Origin: Mycobacterium sp. Marseille-P9652 | GTDB lineage: Bacteria > Actinomycetota > Actinomycetes > Mycobacteriales > Mycobacteriaceae | Assembly (NCBI RefSeq): GCF_902652685.1 | Contig: NZ_CACRUY010000019.1 | Location: 23,311-87,310 of the forward strand | Direction of reading: 5' to 3' | Length of the DNA stretch: 64,000 nt | In this document: positions 53,070 to 61,019 of the stretch, one piece after another | Position numbering within the stretch: the stretch's first letter is position 1 | Layout: each line of letters starts with the position of its first letter | The notes under the pieces: model-generated | Databases searched by the model: none | What the model saw: the letters and a program-made list of their open reading frames with translations, nothing else | What the model was told of the DNA's origin: nothing | Translations under genes and position numbers: made by a program

Positions 53070-53495
53070 ATGACTCACATCCCAGACCCCGACCGGCCGG
53101 TCCCCGCGCTGACGGCCCTGAATCGGCCTTTCTGGACCGCCGGCGCCGACGGAGTGTTGCGCATGCAACGCTGCACCAGCTGCGGACGGCTGTGTCACCC
53201 GCCCGCGCTGCTGTGCCCTGTTGACCACGCGGCCACCGAGTATGTCGACCTCAGCGGCCGCGGGTTCGTCGAATCCTGGACGGTGAACCGCCACCAATGG
53301 TTCCCGGGGTTCACGCCGCCGTACCTCATCGCGTTCGTCAACCCGGTCGAAGACGAACGGGCACGCCTGCTGACCAACCTGGTGAACGTCCGTCCCGACG
53401 AGGTCACGCCAAATATGTCCGTCCGGGTCACGTTCGATCGACGCACAGACGGCGACGACGAGGTCTTCGTCCCATTGTTCGAGCCGGAGCGCTGA
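53070..53495 (+). CDS. DUF35 OB-fold protein, zinc ribbon with altered fourth ligand
   Basis: A 141-residue DUF35 protein. The ribbon has Cys 35, 38 and 49, but the fourth position is Asp 52 with His 53 next to it (CPVDH), so zinc would be bound with His/Asp or not at all. The OB part contains FVNPVEDERARLLTNLVNV. It overlaps the thiolase-like ATG by one base (TGATG) and probably forms a complex with that product. Confidence 0.88.
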   Translation: MTHIPDPDRPVPALTALNRPFWTAGADGVLRMQRCTSCGRLCHPPALLCPVDHAATEYVDLSGRGFVESWTVNRHQWFPGFTPPYLIAFVNPVEDERARLLTNLVNVRPDEVTPNMSVRVTFDRRTDGDDEVFVPLFEPER

Positions 53496-54670
53496 TGAGG
53501 AGCTTGGTGACCGACCGGGCCATCATCAGCGGCATCGGTCAGTCGGCGATCGGTCGCCGGTTGGGCCGCGACCCGCTGGAGCTCACCGCCGAAGCCTGTC
53601 TGGCCGCGGTCGACGACGCGGGCTTGTCCCTCGCCGATATCGACGGGCTGACAACCTATCCCGGTTCCTCGCAACCCGGCCTCGGGTTCTCCGGGGCGTC
53701 GCTGCGCGACATCCACGACGCGCTGGGAATCAGGCCGAACTGGGTCGCCGGGGGAGTGGAATCCCCCGGACAGCTCGGCGCTGTGGTGGATGCGATGCTG
53801 GCGGTCGCCGGAGGGCTTGCCAACCACGTCTTGTGTTGGCGCAGCATCTGGGAGGGCACCGCCCAGGGGGCCGGCCGGCGCAGGGGCTACGGCTCTGGTG
53901 GCGGCCGCCCCGCCGGAATGCTGGGTTGGCAGATGCCATTTGGCGTGACGGCGGCCAACCTGGCGGCGCTGCAGATCCGCGCGCGGATGGTGCGGTATGG
54001 CCTGACCCGGGAGCAGCTCGCGTCGATAGCGATCGCGCAGCGAGCCCACGCCGCGCGCAACCCCACGGCGATCTATCGCGAGCCACTCGACCTGGACGCG
54101 TACCTGAGCGTGCGGATGGTCTCCGACCCGCTCTGCATGTTCGACTGCGACATCGCCTGCGACGGGGCCACCGCGTTCGTCATCTCGCGTGCCGATCACG
54201 TCGCCGCGCTGGATCATCCCGGCGTGGCCGTCGAAGCCCTCGACTGCGCCCACCACGACCGGTTCACGTGGGAGGGCGGCGAAGACATCACCCGCATCAG
54301 TTCGCGCTGGTCCACGATTTGGGAGCGCACCGATTTCACGATCGACGATGTGGACGTGGCATCGTTGTATGACGGGTTCAGCGTCTTCGTGCTGTGCTGG
54401 CTGGAGGACTTCGGCTTCTGCCCGGTCGGCGAATCCGGCGCGTGGGTCGCGGAACCCGGGCGCATCTCGCTGGGCGGACAATTGCCCATCAACACTGCCG
54501 GGGGGCAGCTGTCCGGTGGACGCCTACACGGCTTCGGGCACCTGCACGAAGCATGCGTGCAGGTCCGTGGCGAGGCCGGTGCGCGACAGGTCGACGGCGC
54601 CACGCTGGCCGCGGTCGGCGTCGGAGCGGCCAACAGCGGAACTACCGCGATGCTGCTGCGGCGGGCTTGA
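53495..54670 (+). CDS. Thiolase-fold lipid-transfer/aldolase-type protein (Ltp2-like)
   Basis: A 391-residue thiolase-superfamily protein. The nucleophile region reads VAGGVESPGQLGAVVDAM, with no Cys; ASLYDGFSVFVLC keeps the YDxF tyrosine and GGQLSGGRLHGFGHLHEA is the C-terminal glycine-rich motif. This pattern is that of the Ltp2-type retro-aldolase rather than a thiolase. It is coupled to the DUF35 gene and followed, after a GAGGAGG site, by a dehydrogenase gene. Confidence 0.87.
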   Translation: MRSLVTDRAIISGIGQSAIGRRLGRDPLELTAEACLAAVDDAGLSLADIDGLTTYPGSSQPGLGFSGASLRDIHDALGIRPNWVAGGVESPGQLGAVVDAMLAVAGGLANHVLCWRSIWEGTAQGAGRRRGYGSGGGRPAGMLGWQMPFGVTAANLAALQIRARMVRYGLTREQLASIAIAQRAHAARNPTAIYREPLDLDAYLSVRMVSDPLCMFDCDIACDGATAFVISRADHVAALDHPGVAVEALDCAHHDRFTWEGGEDITRISSRWSTIWERTDFTIDDVDVASLYDGFSVFVLCWLEDFGFCPVGESGAWVAEPGRISLGGQLPINTAGGQLSGGRLHGFGHLHEACVQVRGEAGARQVDGATLAAVGVGAANSGTTAMLLRRA

Positions 54671-54713
54671 GACTGCCGTGCACAATGATCATGCGACGTC
54701 GAGGAGGACACCC

Positions 54714-55586
54714 ATGGCCGATGACCAAACGCCGAAATTGGGCTTCATTGGGCTGGGCAACCTTGGGGCGCCGATGGCCAAGCGATTGGTCGACTGGCCC
54801 GGGGGATTGATCGTCTTCGACGTACGGCCCGATGCCACAACGTCGTTCGCCGACGCCGGAGTGAAAGTCGCCGACGACGTCGCTGACGTCGCGGCCGCCG
54901 ACATCATCAGCGTCATGGTGCTCAATGACGAGCAAGTTCGCGACGTGGTGGCGCGACTCGCCCCGCGGGCCAAGCGCGGAACCGTCATCGCGATCCACTC
55001 GACGATCGATCACAGAACCGCGGTCGAACTGGCCGCGGAGCTCGGGCCTAACGGCATCCACGTCATCGATGCACCGGTCAGCGGCGGTGTGGAAGCGGTC
55101 AAGACGGGTGATCTGGCGGTCATGGTGGGTGCCGAACGTGAGGTCTATGAGCGCGTTAAACCGGCGTTCAAGCAGTGGGCATCCATGGTGGTCCACGCTG
55201 GAGAACCGGGCGCGGGGACACGGATGAAACTGGCGCGGAACATGCTGACTTTCACGTCTTTTGCGGCCGCCTGCGAAGCGATGAAACTCGCCGAATTGGC
55301 GGGTCTTGATGTGCAAGCGTTCAGCCGGGTCGTGCGCCACACCGACGCACACAGCGGTGGCACCGGCGCCATGATGTTCCGCGACGACATGAGCAAGCCG
55401 CTCGCCCCGGACCACTTCCTCTACCAGCCCTTCGTGCACACCCGCGAATTGGGAGAGAAGGATCTCAGCCTGGCGCTGGCTCTGGGCATGGAGGTGGACG
55501 CCGAGCTACCCCTGGCGGAGATCGCCTTGCGGAACTTGGCGGAAGGACTCGGGGTTCCGCACTCGACCGCCGCGGATCCTGCCTGA
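54714..55586 (+). CDS. 3-hydroxyisobutyrate-dehydrogenase-like oxidoreductase
   Basis: A 290-residue beta-hydroxyacid dehydrogenase. The NAD site GFIGLGNLGAPMAKRL is at 10-25, the substrate motif APVSGGVEAVKTGDLA follows and the catalytic Lys is in TRMKLARNML. It oxidises 3-hydroxy acids with a branched carbon such as 3-hydroxyisobutyrate, tartronate semialdehyde or larger homologues. A GAGGAGG site precedes ATG 54714. It could process the product of the upstream aldolase (inference). Confidence 0.9.
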   Translation: MADDQTPKLGFIGLGNLGAPMAKRLVDWPGGLIVFDVRPDATTSFADAGVKVADDVADVAAADIISVMVLNDEQVRDVVARLAPRAKRGTVIAIHSTIDHRTAVELAAELGPNGIHVIDAPVSGGVEAVKTGDLAVMVGAEREVYERVKPAFKQWASMVVHAGEPGAGTRMKLARNMLTFTSFAAACEAMKLAELAGLDVQAFSRVVRHTDAHSGGTGAMMFRDDMSKPLAPDHFLYQPFVHTRELGEKDLSLALALGMEVDAELPLAEIALRNLAEGLGVPHSTAADPA

Positions 55587-55637
55587 GATTACGTCGCCTG
55601 CAGGTCTGTCGTCTACCGAGCGACTCAAGACGCCGGG

Positions 55638-56272
55638 TCAGCGCTTCGAGAGGCCACTCATCAATACGTCTACCAGGCCGTCGTAACGTCCCATCGTCTC
55701 ACCGACCGTAGCCGTGACGCTGAGCATGCGATAAAGCGTGGCTCCGATCAGTGCGTCAGCGGCCGCTCCGATGTCGGCATCGGCGCGAATCTGACCCAGC
55801 GCAATTCCAGTTTGTAGCCGGCGCATCACCGCGCCGTGGAAGCGGCCAGTGAGTTGTTGGTACAAGGTGTCGCGGTCTTCAAGGTTTTCCGCCGCGGCAG
55901 CGGCAAGAGCCCGGACGGGTGCAATGTTTTCGGGTGCGGCACCGAGTGCGGCGGTTTAGTGCATCCAGGTCCTCAGATCTTCGATCGTGTCCCCAGTATC
56001 GGGAAGCGCGAAGTCCGTTTGCGCATAGGCGCTCATGACTGCTTCGGCCACCAAAGGGGCTTTCGACGGCCAGCGCCGGTATACGGTCTGCGTTCCCACC
56101 CGGCGTTAGCAGCGACCTTATCCATTGACACTCTGCCGTATCCGGCTTCGATCAACAGGGTGCGCGTCGCGTCCAGGATCGCCGTCGACAACTCCCCGGA
56201 CTTGACTGGAGGTACGCGGCTGCTAGTCAGCGCCCGCTCGAAATCGGGGTTACCAAACCCGTTCGGGCGCAA
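55638..56272 (-). pseudogene. TetR-family regulator, inactivated by frameshift and nonsense codon
   Basis: Read on the minus strand, the N-terminal helix-turn-helix TAILDATRTLLIEAGYGRVS...MDKVAANAG is intact, then one base is missing near 56095 (GGGTGGG for GGGGTGGG); the other frame continues as VGTQTVYRRWPSKAPLVAEA. A TAA follows after WMH (near 55957), then the frame resumes as TAALGAAPENIAP and ends with YDGLVDVLMSGLSKR. The two lesions inactivate a standard TetR gene of about 210 residues. A sequencing error could explain one lesion but not both. The TTG at 56272 and upstream palindrome mark the original 5' end. Confidence 0.75.
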
Positions 56273-56282
56273 TGTGTCTGAG

Positions 56283-56299
56283 TGTGACAGGATGTCACA
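56283..56299. promoter_or_regulatory. 17-bp perfect palindrome upstream of the broken TetR gene
   Basis: TGTGACAGGATGTCACA has 6-bp perfect arms and a 5-bp centre and starts 11 bp upstream of the TTG start of the TetR remnant. It is a likely autoregulatory operator. It also resembles a CRP half-site pair (TGTGA/TCACA) but with 7 rather than 6 bp between. Confidence 0.55.
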
Positions 56300-56388
56300 A
56301 CTCGACCGAAACTGGCGGCGGCGGCCTTGTGGGTATACCTCGCTTGCCCTGCAGGGGTTTAGCCTTTTCCGTGCACGTTGAGAAACCG

Positions 56389-56946
56389 TCAGTACTGAGT
56401 CACTATGTCAAGGACCTTGCCGCCAAGCAGCCCGAGCAGTCCACCGGAGATGCCGATGTGACCGGTGCCCTCGTTGAACAAACCGATGTTGCTGTTGCCC
56501 ACGTTGTAGAAGCCGGTGTTGTAGCTGCCTACGTTGTAAAAGCCGATGTTGTAGCTGCCCGTGTTGAAGAAGCCAATGTTGTTGTTGCCCGAATTGAAGG
56601 GGCCGAAGGCGCTGGAGACGCTGGTCCAAATCTGGTGGTCCAGTCCGACGACGAAATCCCCGACAGCGGCGGCATCGGTGCTGGCATAAGCAGCCGCACC
56701 CTGGCTGAGGTTCTGCACGAACCGGGTGTGAAACGTCGCCAGGCGGGAGCTCAGGGCTCGATATTCCTGGGCGTGGTTGCCCATTAGCGCCGTGATGGCC
56801 GCTGATACCTCATCGAGGGCTGGGGCAATTACGCCGTTCGTCGGGGCCGCGGCCGCCGCATTGGCCGCGGCCAGCGCCGAGCCAATGTTCTCCAATTGCC
56901 CAGCCACTTGACCGACAGCGTCCGGCGCCACATTCAGAAACGACAC
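56389..56946 (-). CDS. PE-family protein with MPTR-like decapeptide repeats
   Basis: A 185-residue protein. Residues 1 to about 95 are a PE domain (MSFLNVAPDAVGQVAGQLEN..., ANAAAAAPT, DEVSAAITALMGNHAQEY). After a short linker come decapeptide repeats of the form FYNVGSYNTG, the pattern of PPE-MPTR proteins (NxGxxNxG), rather than PGRS repeats. A glycine/leucine-rich C terminus (GGLLGLLGG) follows. PE proteins are exported by ESX secretion. GTG 56946 follows a GAAGGGA site. No PPE partner is adjacent. Confidence 0.85.
   Translation of the reverse strand: MSFLNVAPDAVGQVAGQLENIGSALAAANAAAAAPTNGVIAPALDEVSAAITALMGNHAQEYRALSSRLATFHTRFVQNLSQGAAAYASTDAAAVGDFVVGLDHQIWTSVSSAFGPFNSGNNNIGFFNTGSYNIGFYNVGSYNTGFYNVGNSNIGLFNEGTGHIGISGGLLGLLGGKVLDIVTQY
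56473..56592 (-). repeat. Four tandem 30-bp repeats within the PE gene
   Basis: Units 56473-56502, 56503-56532, 56533-56562 and 56563-56592 share GTTG(A/T)A(G/A)AA(G/A)CC.(A/G)TGTTG.. and encode decapeptides such as FYNVGSYNTG. They are coding repeats and a potential place for slippage. Confidence 0.85.
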
Positions 56947-57425
56947 AACACGTCATCCCTTCGACTCGTCACGGCGATCTCTCCCCCCGCGACCGTCGAG
57001 GACCGCCAGCGTAGTGGAACACGCACTCTTTTGCGGGCGGAATCACAATTCGGGGTCTATCGAGGCGTTCGTGTCACGACGTGGTCATAAATCGTGCGCT
57101 AAGCCCGAATAACGACGACGGGCGCACTCGGACGCGGGCATGCAACCACGGGCCATATTCGCAGGTCAAGAACAAAGAACGTGTCGATTGACACCATCGC
57201 ATATATGGGCATTCGCAAAGACCCCTGGCACCGATTGGCCCTTTCATAGTTCCGCTGGTGGGGTTTGACCCCCGCCCGACCCACAACAGCAGTACGGGTT
57301 CCGTTGATCTCGCCCTCGCTTGAATGCGCGAAAGTGTTTCGGCGATGGTTGACAGTTAGTCCCGCTGATCGGTGACAGACTGCAGCGGGAGTAGTCCGCC
57401 TGCGCGGCGAGTACCGTCAGCTCCC
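56947..57425. other. Gene-poor stretch upstream of the PE gene
   Basis: About 480 bp with no convincing gene. Short open frames here lack homologous features and have poor start sites. The promoter of the PE gene should lie near 56950-57010, and that of the oxidoreductase at 57426 near its left flank. No tRNA fold or palindrome was found. Confidence 0.5.
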
Positions 57426-58430
57426 GTGGAAATCTCCTGCGCGTTCGCGACGTCGTCGAATACTCACATACACGTCGAACTCGCCGAAGCGCTCGGCTAC
57501 AAACGCGCGTGGCTCTACGACTCGCCGGCGCTTTACCCCGACGTGTGGATGGTGCTGAGCCGGTGCGCAGAACGCACGACTCGCATCGGGCTGGGCCCCG
57601 GGGTACTTGTCCCCAGTCTGAGACACCCGATCGTCAATGCCGCCGCGATCGCCGAGCTCGCCGACCAGGCACCCGATCGGGTCGCCGTTGCAGTCGGCTC
57701 GGGGTTCACCGGACGCTTCACGCTGGGACAGCGACCGATGCCGTGGCGGCGAGTGGCCGAATACGTCCGCTGCCTCAAGGCGCTGCTGGCGGGCGAGTCG
57801 GCCGCGTGGGACGGCTCGACGATCCGGATGCTACAGCTTCCCGGCTTCGGCGCACGGCGGCCGCTCGATGTGCCGATTCTAATCGGCGCGGACGGCCCCA
57901 AGGGGTTAGCGGTCGCGGCCGAGTTGGGCGACGGCGTCTTCTCCGCCGCCGTGCCTCAGCCGGACGCCGTTAAGGCAGCCGACTGGCGCGCGTTGCTGGC
58001 GTTCGGCACCGTCCTCGACGACGGTGAGGATCTGACGTCGCCGCGGGTGATCGCCGCCGCCGGCCCGGCCGCCGTGGTGCTCTACCACGCGATGTACGAA
58101 CGCGGCGGCGCGGCGGCGGTGGACCCGCTGCCCGGTGGACGCGGCTGGCGCGAAGCGATTGAGACTGTGCCACAACACGAACGGCATCTCGCCATCCACG
58201 CCGGCCATCTCGTCGAGGCGAACCCCCGAGACGCACCGCACGTCGCCGAGCTGATCCCAATGGCGAGCTCGATGGCTTTGACTGCAACGCGGGACGAGAT
58301 ACCGCGCAAGATCGCCGCTCTGGGCGCACTGGGCGTCACCGAAGTGGCGTATCAGCCGGCGGGTCCGGATATCGAGCGTGAATTACGCGCGTTCGCGTCG
58401 GCTGCCGGCCTGACCGGTGTCGGCGGCTAA
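57426..58430 (+). CDS. LLM-class F420-dependent oxidoreductase
   Basis: A 334-residue TIM-barrel protein with AEALGYKRAWLYDSPALYPD near the N terminus, IGLGPGVLVPSLRHP, AVGSGFTGRFTLG and ILIGADGPKGLAVAAELGDG, typical of F420-dependent reductases. The reaction is unknown. GTG 57426 matches where the family N terminus begins; 57372 (ATG-like) would add a Ser/Pro-rich leader without homology. It is a single-gene unit with a 110-bp gap to the APH gene. Confidence 0.85.
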   Translation: MEISCAFATSSNTHIHVELAEALGYKRAWLYDSPALYPDVWMVLSRCAERTTRIGLGPGVLVPSLRHPIVNAAAIAELADQAPDRVAVAVGSGFTGRFTLGQRPMPWRRVAEYVRCLKALLAGESAAWDGSTIRMLQLPGFGARRPLDVPILIGADGPKGLAVAAELGDGVFSAAVPQPDAVKAADWRALLAFGTVLDDGEDLTSPRVIAAAGPAAVVLYHAMYERGGAAAVDPLPGGRGWREAIETVPQHERHLAIHAGHLVEANPRDAPHVAELIPMASSMALTATRDEIPRKIAALGALGVTEVAYQPAGPDIERELRAFASAAGLTGVGG

Positions 58431-58544
58431 CGCGAGGCGTGTATGGACCGCACGTTGGTCAGGCCGCTCTCCATACGGAGTCGGATCGAACCCGCCTGGA
58501 TTCGCGTTCGTAGAGCGTCTGCTTAGGCAAGTAACCTTGCGCCG

Positions 58545-59615
58545 ATGGACGGTGTGGCAGAACTGGTGCCGGTGCTACCGGCGCACCGCTTTGATGAGGC
58601 CGCCCTCGCGCGGTACCTGCGCGGCCACCTGCCGGGCTTCGACGGTCAACTGAGGGTTCGCCAATTTCAAGGCGGGCAGAGCAACCCCACATTTCACCTG
58701 CAAACCTCCGCCGGTGAGTATGTGCTTCGCAAGAAGCCACCGGGCAAGTTGCTGCCCCGGGCGCATGACGTGGAGCGCGAACACCGCGTCATGTCGGCGT
58801 TGTGCGACACCGCCGTGCCGGTGCCACGCATGCGGCTCTTGTGCAACGACGAATCCGTCATTGCCACAGCATTTTTCGTCATGGCTTATGTCCCCGGACG
58901 CATCTTCCATGACCCGGCCCTGCCTGGCATCGATCCGGCGCATCGCGCGGCGATCTACGAGGACCTCGCGCGGGTGCTCGCGGCGCTGCACGGAGTGGAC
59001 TGGCGTGCTGTGGGACTCGAGGGGTTCGGCAGGCCGGAAGGGTACCTGCAGCGTCAAGTCGCGTTGTGGACCAGGCAGTGGGAGGCCGCGCGTGTGGAGG
59101 ACATGCCGGCGATGGACCTGCTGGCGCAGTGGCTGCCAGAGCACCTGCCCACCGACGACGAACCGGCGTGCATTGCGCACGGTGACTACCGCCTGGGCAA
59201 CGTCCTGATCCATCCGACGGAGCCCCGCATTGTCGCGGTCCTCGACTGGGAGCTGGCAACCATCGGCCATCCGCTGGCCGACCTCGGCTATACCTGTCTG
59301 ACCTATCATCTTTCGCCGGAATTCAGCGGCACCAGGGGTGTGGCGGGCGAGGACTTGACGGGCACCGGCATACCCGATGAGCAAGCATTCGTCGCGAGTT
59401 ACTGTCGGCACGCGGACCGAGAGCCACCTCGCTCGCTCGACGCCTTCATCGTGTTCTCCATGTTCCGCCTTGCGTCGATCACCGCTGGCGTCTGGCGGCG
59501 CGGGCTCGACGGCAACGCGGCCGACTCCCGGGCCGGCTCAGCAGACGTGCGGGACCGCTATCGCGCCCTTGCGCAGATCGCGTGGGATCTCGCGCAACAA
59601 CTTTCGGGCGGATAG
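58545..59615 (+). CDS. APH-like phosphotransferase with intact active site
   Basis: A 356-residue APH/ACAD11-type kinase. It has FQGGQSNPTF (41-50), the ATP-lysine segment YVLRKKPPG (59-67), catalytic HGDYRLGN (212-219) and VLDWELATIGHPLADLG (232-248). ACAD11 relatives phosphorylate 4-hydroxyacyl-CoAs before dehydrogenation, so it could serve the catabolic genes; an antibiotic-modifying role is not supported. It contrasts with the altered active site of the protein at 8304. It is convergent with the MTB12-like gene. Confidence 0.9.
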   Translation: MDGVAELVPVLPAHRFDEAALARYLRGHLPGFDGQLRVRQFQGGQSNPTFHLQTSAGEYVLRKKPPGKLLPRAHDVEREHRVMSALCDTAVPVPRMRLLCNDESVIATAFFVMAYVPGRIFHDPALPGIDPAHRAAIYEDLARVLAALHGVDWRAVGLEGFGRPEGYLQRQVALWTRQWEAARVEDMPAMDLLAQWLPEHLPTDDEPACIAHGDYRLGNVLIHPTEPRIVAVLDWELATIGHPLADLGYTCLTYHLSPEFSGTRGVAGEDLTGTGIPDEQAFVASYCRHADREPPRSLDAFIVFSMFRLASITAGVWRRGLDGNAADSRAGSADVRDRYRALAQIAWDLAQQLSGG

Positions 59616-59660
59616 TGTGCGCGCAAGGCGTCAACGCGCGTCAAAGGCGAAAAGGCGCAA

Positions 59661-60188
59661 TCAGTGCCCGGCCACGGCCTGCACCAGCATGGTCGCCGAA
59701 GGGCTGGACAACACCCAGTTCCCGTTCTGGTTGACGAACATGAGGGACTTATGAACCGGGGCCGACAGCTTCGGGCCCGAGACAGCCACATCGGACATCA
59801 CCGTCGTCGGACCGTTCTGTTGGATGTTCGAGACGACAAACGACAGCGGGAGTTGCCCGTTCCGGTAGGCCACTCGCAGCTCGTGATCCATCTCGTGGCC
59901 CTCGCCCGACCCGATGCCGCCTTCGACCAGGCCGTCTTTGGTTCTGTATGACACGCCCGGATTGGAAAGGTCGTTGAGGATGCCAGTGAGCTGTTCTGAG
60001 GTCGGCAGAATCATCGTCGATGCGGGTTGCGGCGGGTCCTGCGGCAGCGGCGCGCCGACGGAGGCCAGGTGAACCTGAGGCAGGCCGGCGGGAACAATGC
60101 CCGACACGCTGGATGCCAGCCCGGCGGCGCCACCGCCGACGACGGCCAATGCAGCCGCACTGACGGCAATGGACTTCATGGATTTCAT
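59661..60188 (-). CDS. Secreted MTB12-family (CFP-2-like) protein
   Basis: A 175-residue exported protein with a signal peptide (KSIAVSAAALAVVGGGAAGLA) and a mature domain matching the low-molecular-weight antigen MTB12 (CFP-2, Rv2376c): APLPQDP, SEQLTGILNDLSNPGVS, LVEGGIG, LPLSFVVSNIQ, VSGPKLSAPV, FVNQNGNWVLS. It is a paralogue or orthologue and its function is unknown. ATG 60188 follows GGGAGA; ATG 60179 would shorten the signal peptide by three residues. Confidence 0.9.
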   Translation of the reverse strand: MKSMKSIAVSAAALAVVGGGAAGLASSVSGIVPAGLPQVHLASVGAPLPQDPPQPASTMILPTSEQLTGILNDLSNPGVSYRTKDGLVEGGIGSGEGHEMDHELRVAYRNGQLPLSFVVSNIQQNGPTTVMSDVAVSGPKLSAPVHKSLMFVNQNGNWVLSSPSATMLVQAVAGH

Positions 60189-60529
60189 GGCTCTCCCTGG
60201 TTGGTGCACGGACGTGCGGGACTATTTCCCGCATCTGTATGCCGGCATGCGTACTGGCACATCGTGCATCAATATGTGGGCCCAAAACTGCTCTGTATCA
60301 ATCGGTATCAATCTGTGAGGAAACTGTAGTGGCGCTCGTTGGTTGTTGAAGAGCAGTCACGACTGACTCGTCGCGCCATCGGCGGGCAAGGACGGTGCCA
60401 GCCGGCGGGGTGCCAGTAGTGAGTCAGACGAAAATCTCCAAACTCGCGTGACCGGCACCGCTTCACCGTTACGTTCACGACCGGCCTTCGGGGAGGCCTC
60501 CAATGCACAGACGTTCTTTCGGAGTAACA
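60189..60529. other. Intergenic stretch with a short direct repeat
   Basis: About 340 bp between divergent exported-protein genes with no credible coding frame. It contains two copies of GTATCAATC at 60295-60303 and 60305-60313, 10 bp apart, suggesting a helically phased activator or repressor site. Promoters of both neighbours should lie here. Confidence 0.5.
60295..60313. repeat. Direct repeat GTATCAATC x2
   Basis: Two identical nonamers start exactly one helix turn (10 bp) apart in the gap between the MTB12-like and DUF3761-like genes. They may be a regulator site; no named family is recognisable. Confidence 0.4.
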
Positions 60530-60895
60530 ATGCGCGTTCAGATTCGGGTGCTCGTCGTCGCTGGGGTGGTCGGAACGGCCGCCTTGGGCGCGGTCCCAGC
60601 GATCGTCACGAGCGGGCCGAGCACATCGTTGGCCAATTGCGGCACGGGCTATTACAAGAATTCGGATGGCCAATGCATACCCCATCCATCTCCTGGGCAG
60701 CCGTCGAATGGAACACCCGGCTTGCCGGCGAATGGCGTCCCGGGGCTGGTTGGTAGCGATGGTCCCGCGACCGGACCGAGTGGCCCTCCTCCGGGAGCTA
60801 CTGCGCGATGCCGTGACGGCGACTATTCCTACAGCACCCACCACACCGGCACCTGCTCAGGGCACGGTGGGGTGAGTCAATGGCTGAATAACTGA
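60530..60895 (+). CDS. Secreted DUF3761-like protein
   Basis: A 121-residue exported protein: a signal peptide-like N terminus (MRVQIRVLVVAGVVGTAALG), a proline/glycine-rich linker with NGTPGLPANGVPG, and a C-terminal CRDGDYSYSTHHTGTCSGHG segment followed by GVSQW, which is the DUF3761 pattern. Two cysteine pairs could form disulphides. GGAG precedes ATG 60530 (MHRR at 60503 would lengthen the N terminus). Function unknown. Confidence 0.8.
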   Translation: MRVQIRVLVVAGVVGTAALGAVPAIVTSGPSTSLANCGTGYYKNSDGQCIPHPSPGQPSNGTPGLPANGVPGLVGSDGPATGPSGPPPGATARCRDGDYSYSTHHTGTCSGHGGVSQWLNN

Positions 60896-61019
60896 CGGCC
60901 GCTGGGGCGACGATTGATGTTCGCGACGGTCATTGGCACCCGCATGGCACTACTTCCGCCCTGCTAAGGCCGACGGAAACGGTTACGGCGGTGGCAGACT
61001 GGCAGCCGAAGGGCAGCGG

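Noticed and set aside
56283-56299. CRP binding site
   Set aside because: TGTGA and TCACA are 7 bp apart instead of 6; a TetR operator next to the broken TetR gene explains it better, though CRP binding is not excluded.
56473-56592. Four 30-bp repeats as a possible CRISPR array
   Set aside because: The units are contiguous without spacers and encode in-frame decapeptides of the PE protein.
57072-57290. Possible tRNA or small gene in the gap before 57426
   Set aside because: The GGTCAAACCCC segment resembles a T-loop only superficially; no cloverleaf or acceptor stem forms, and the short frames have no features.
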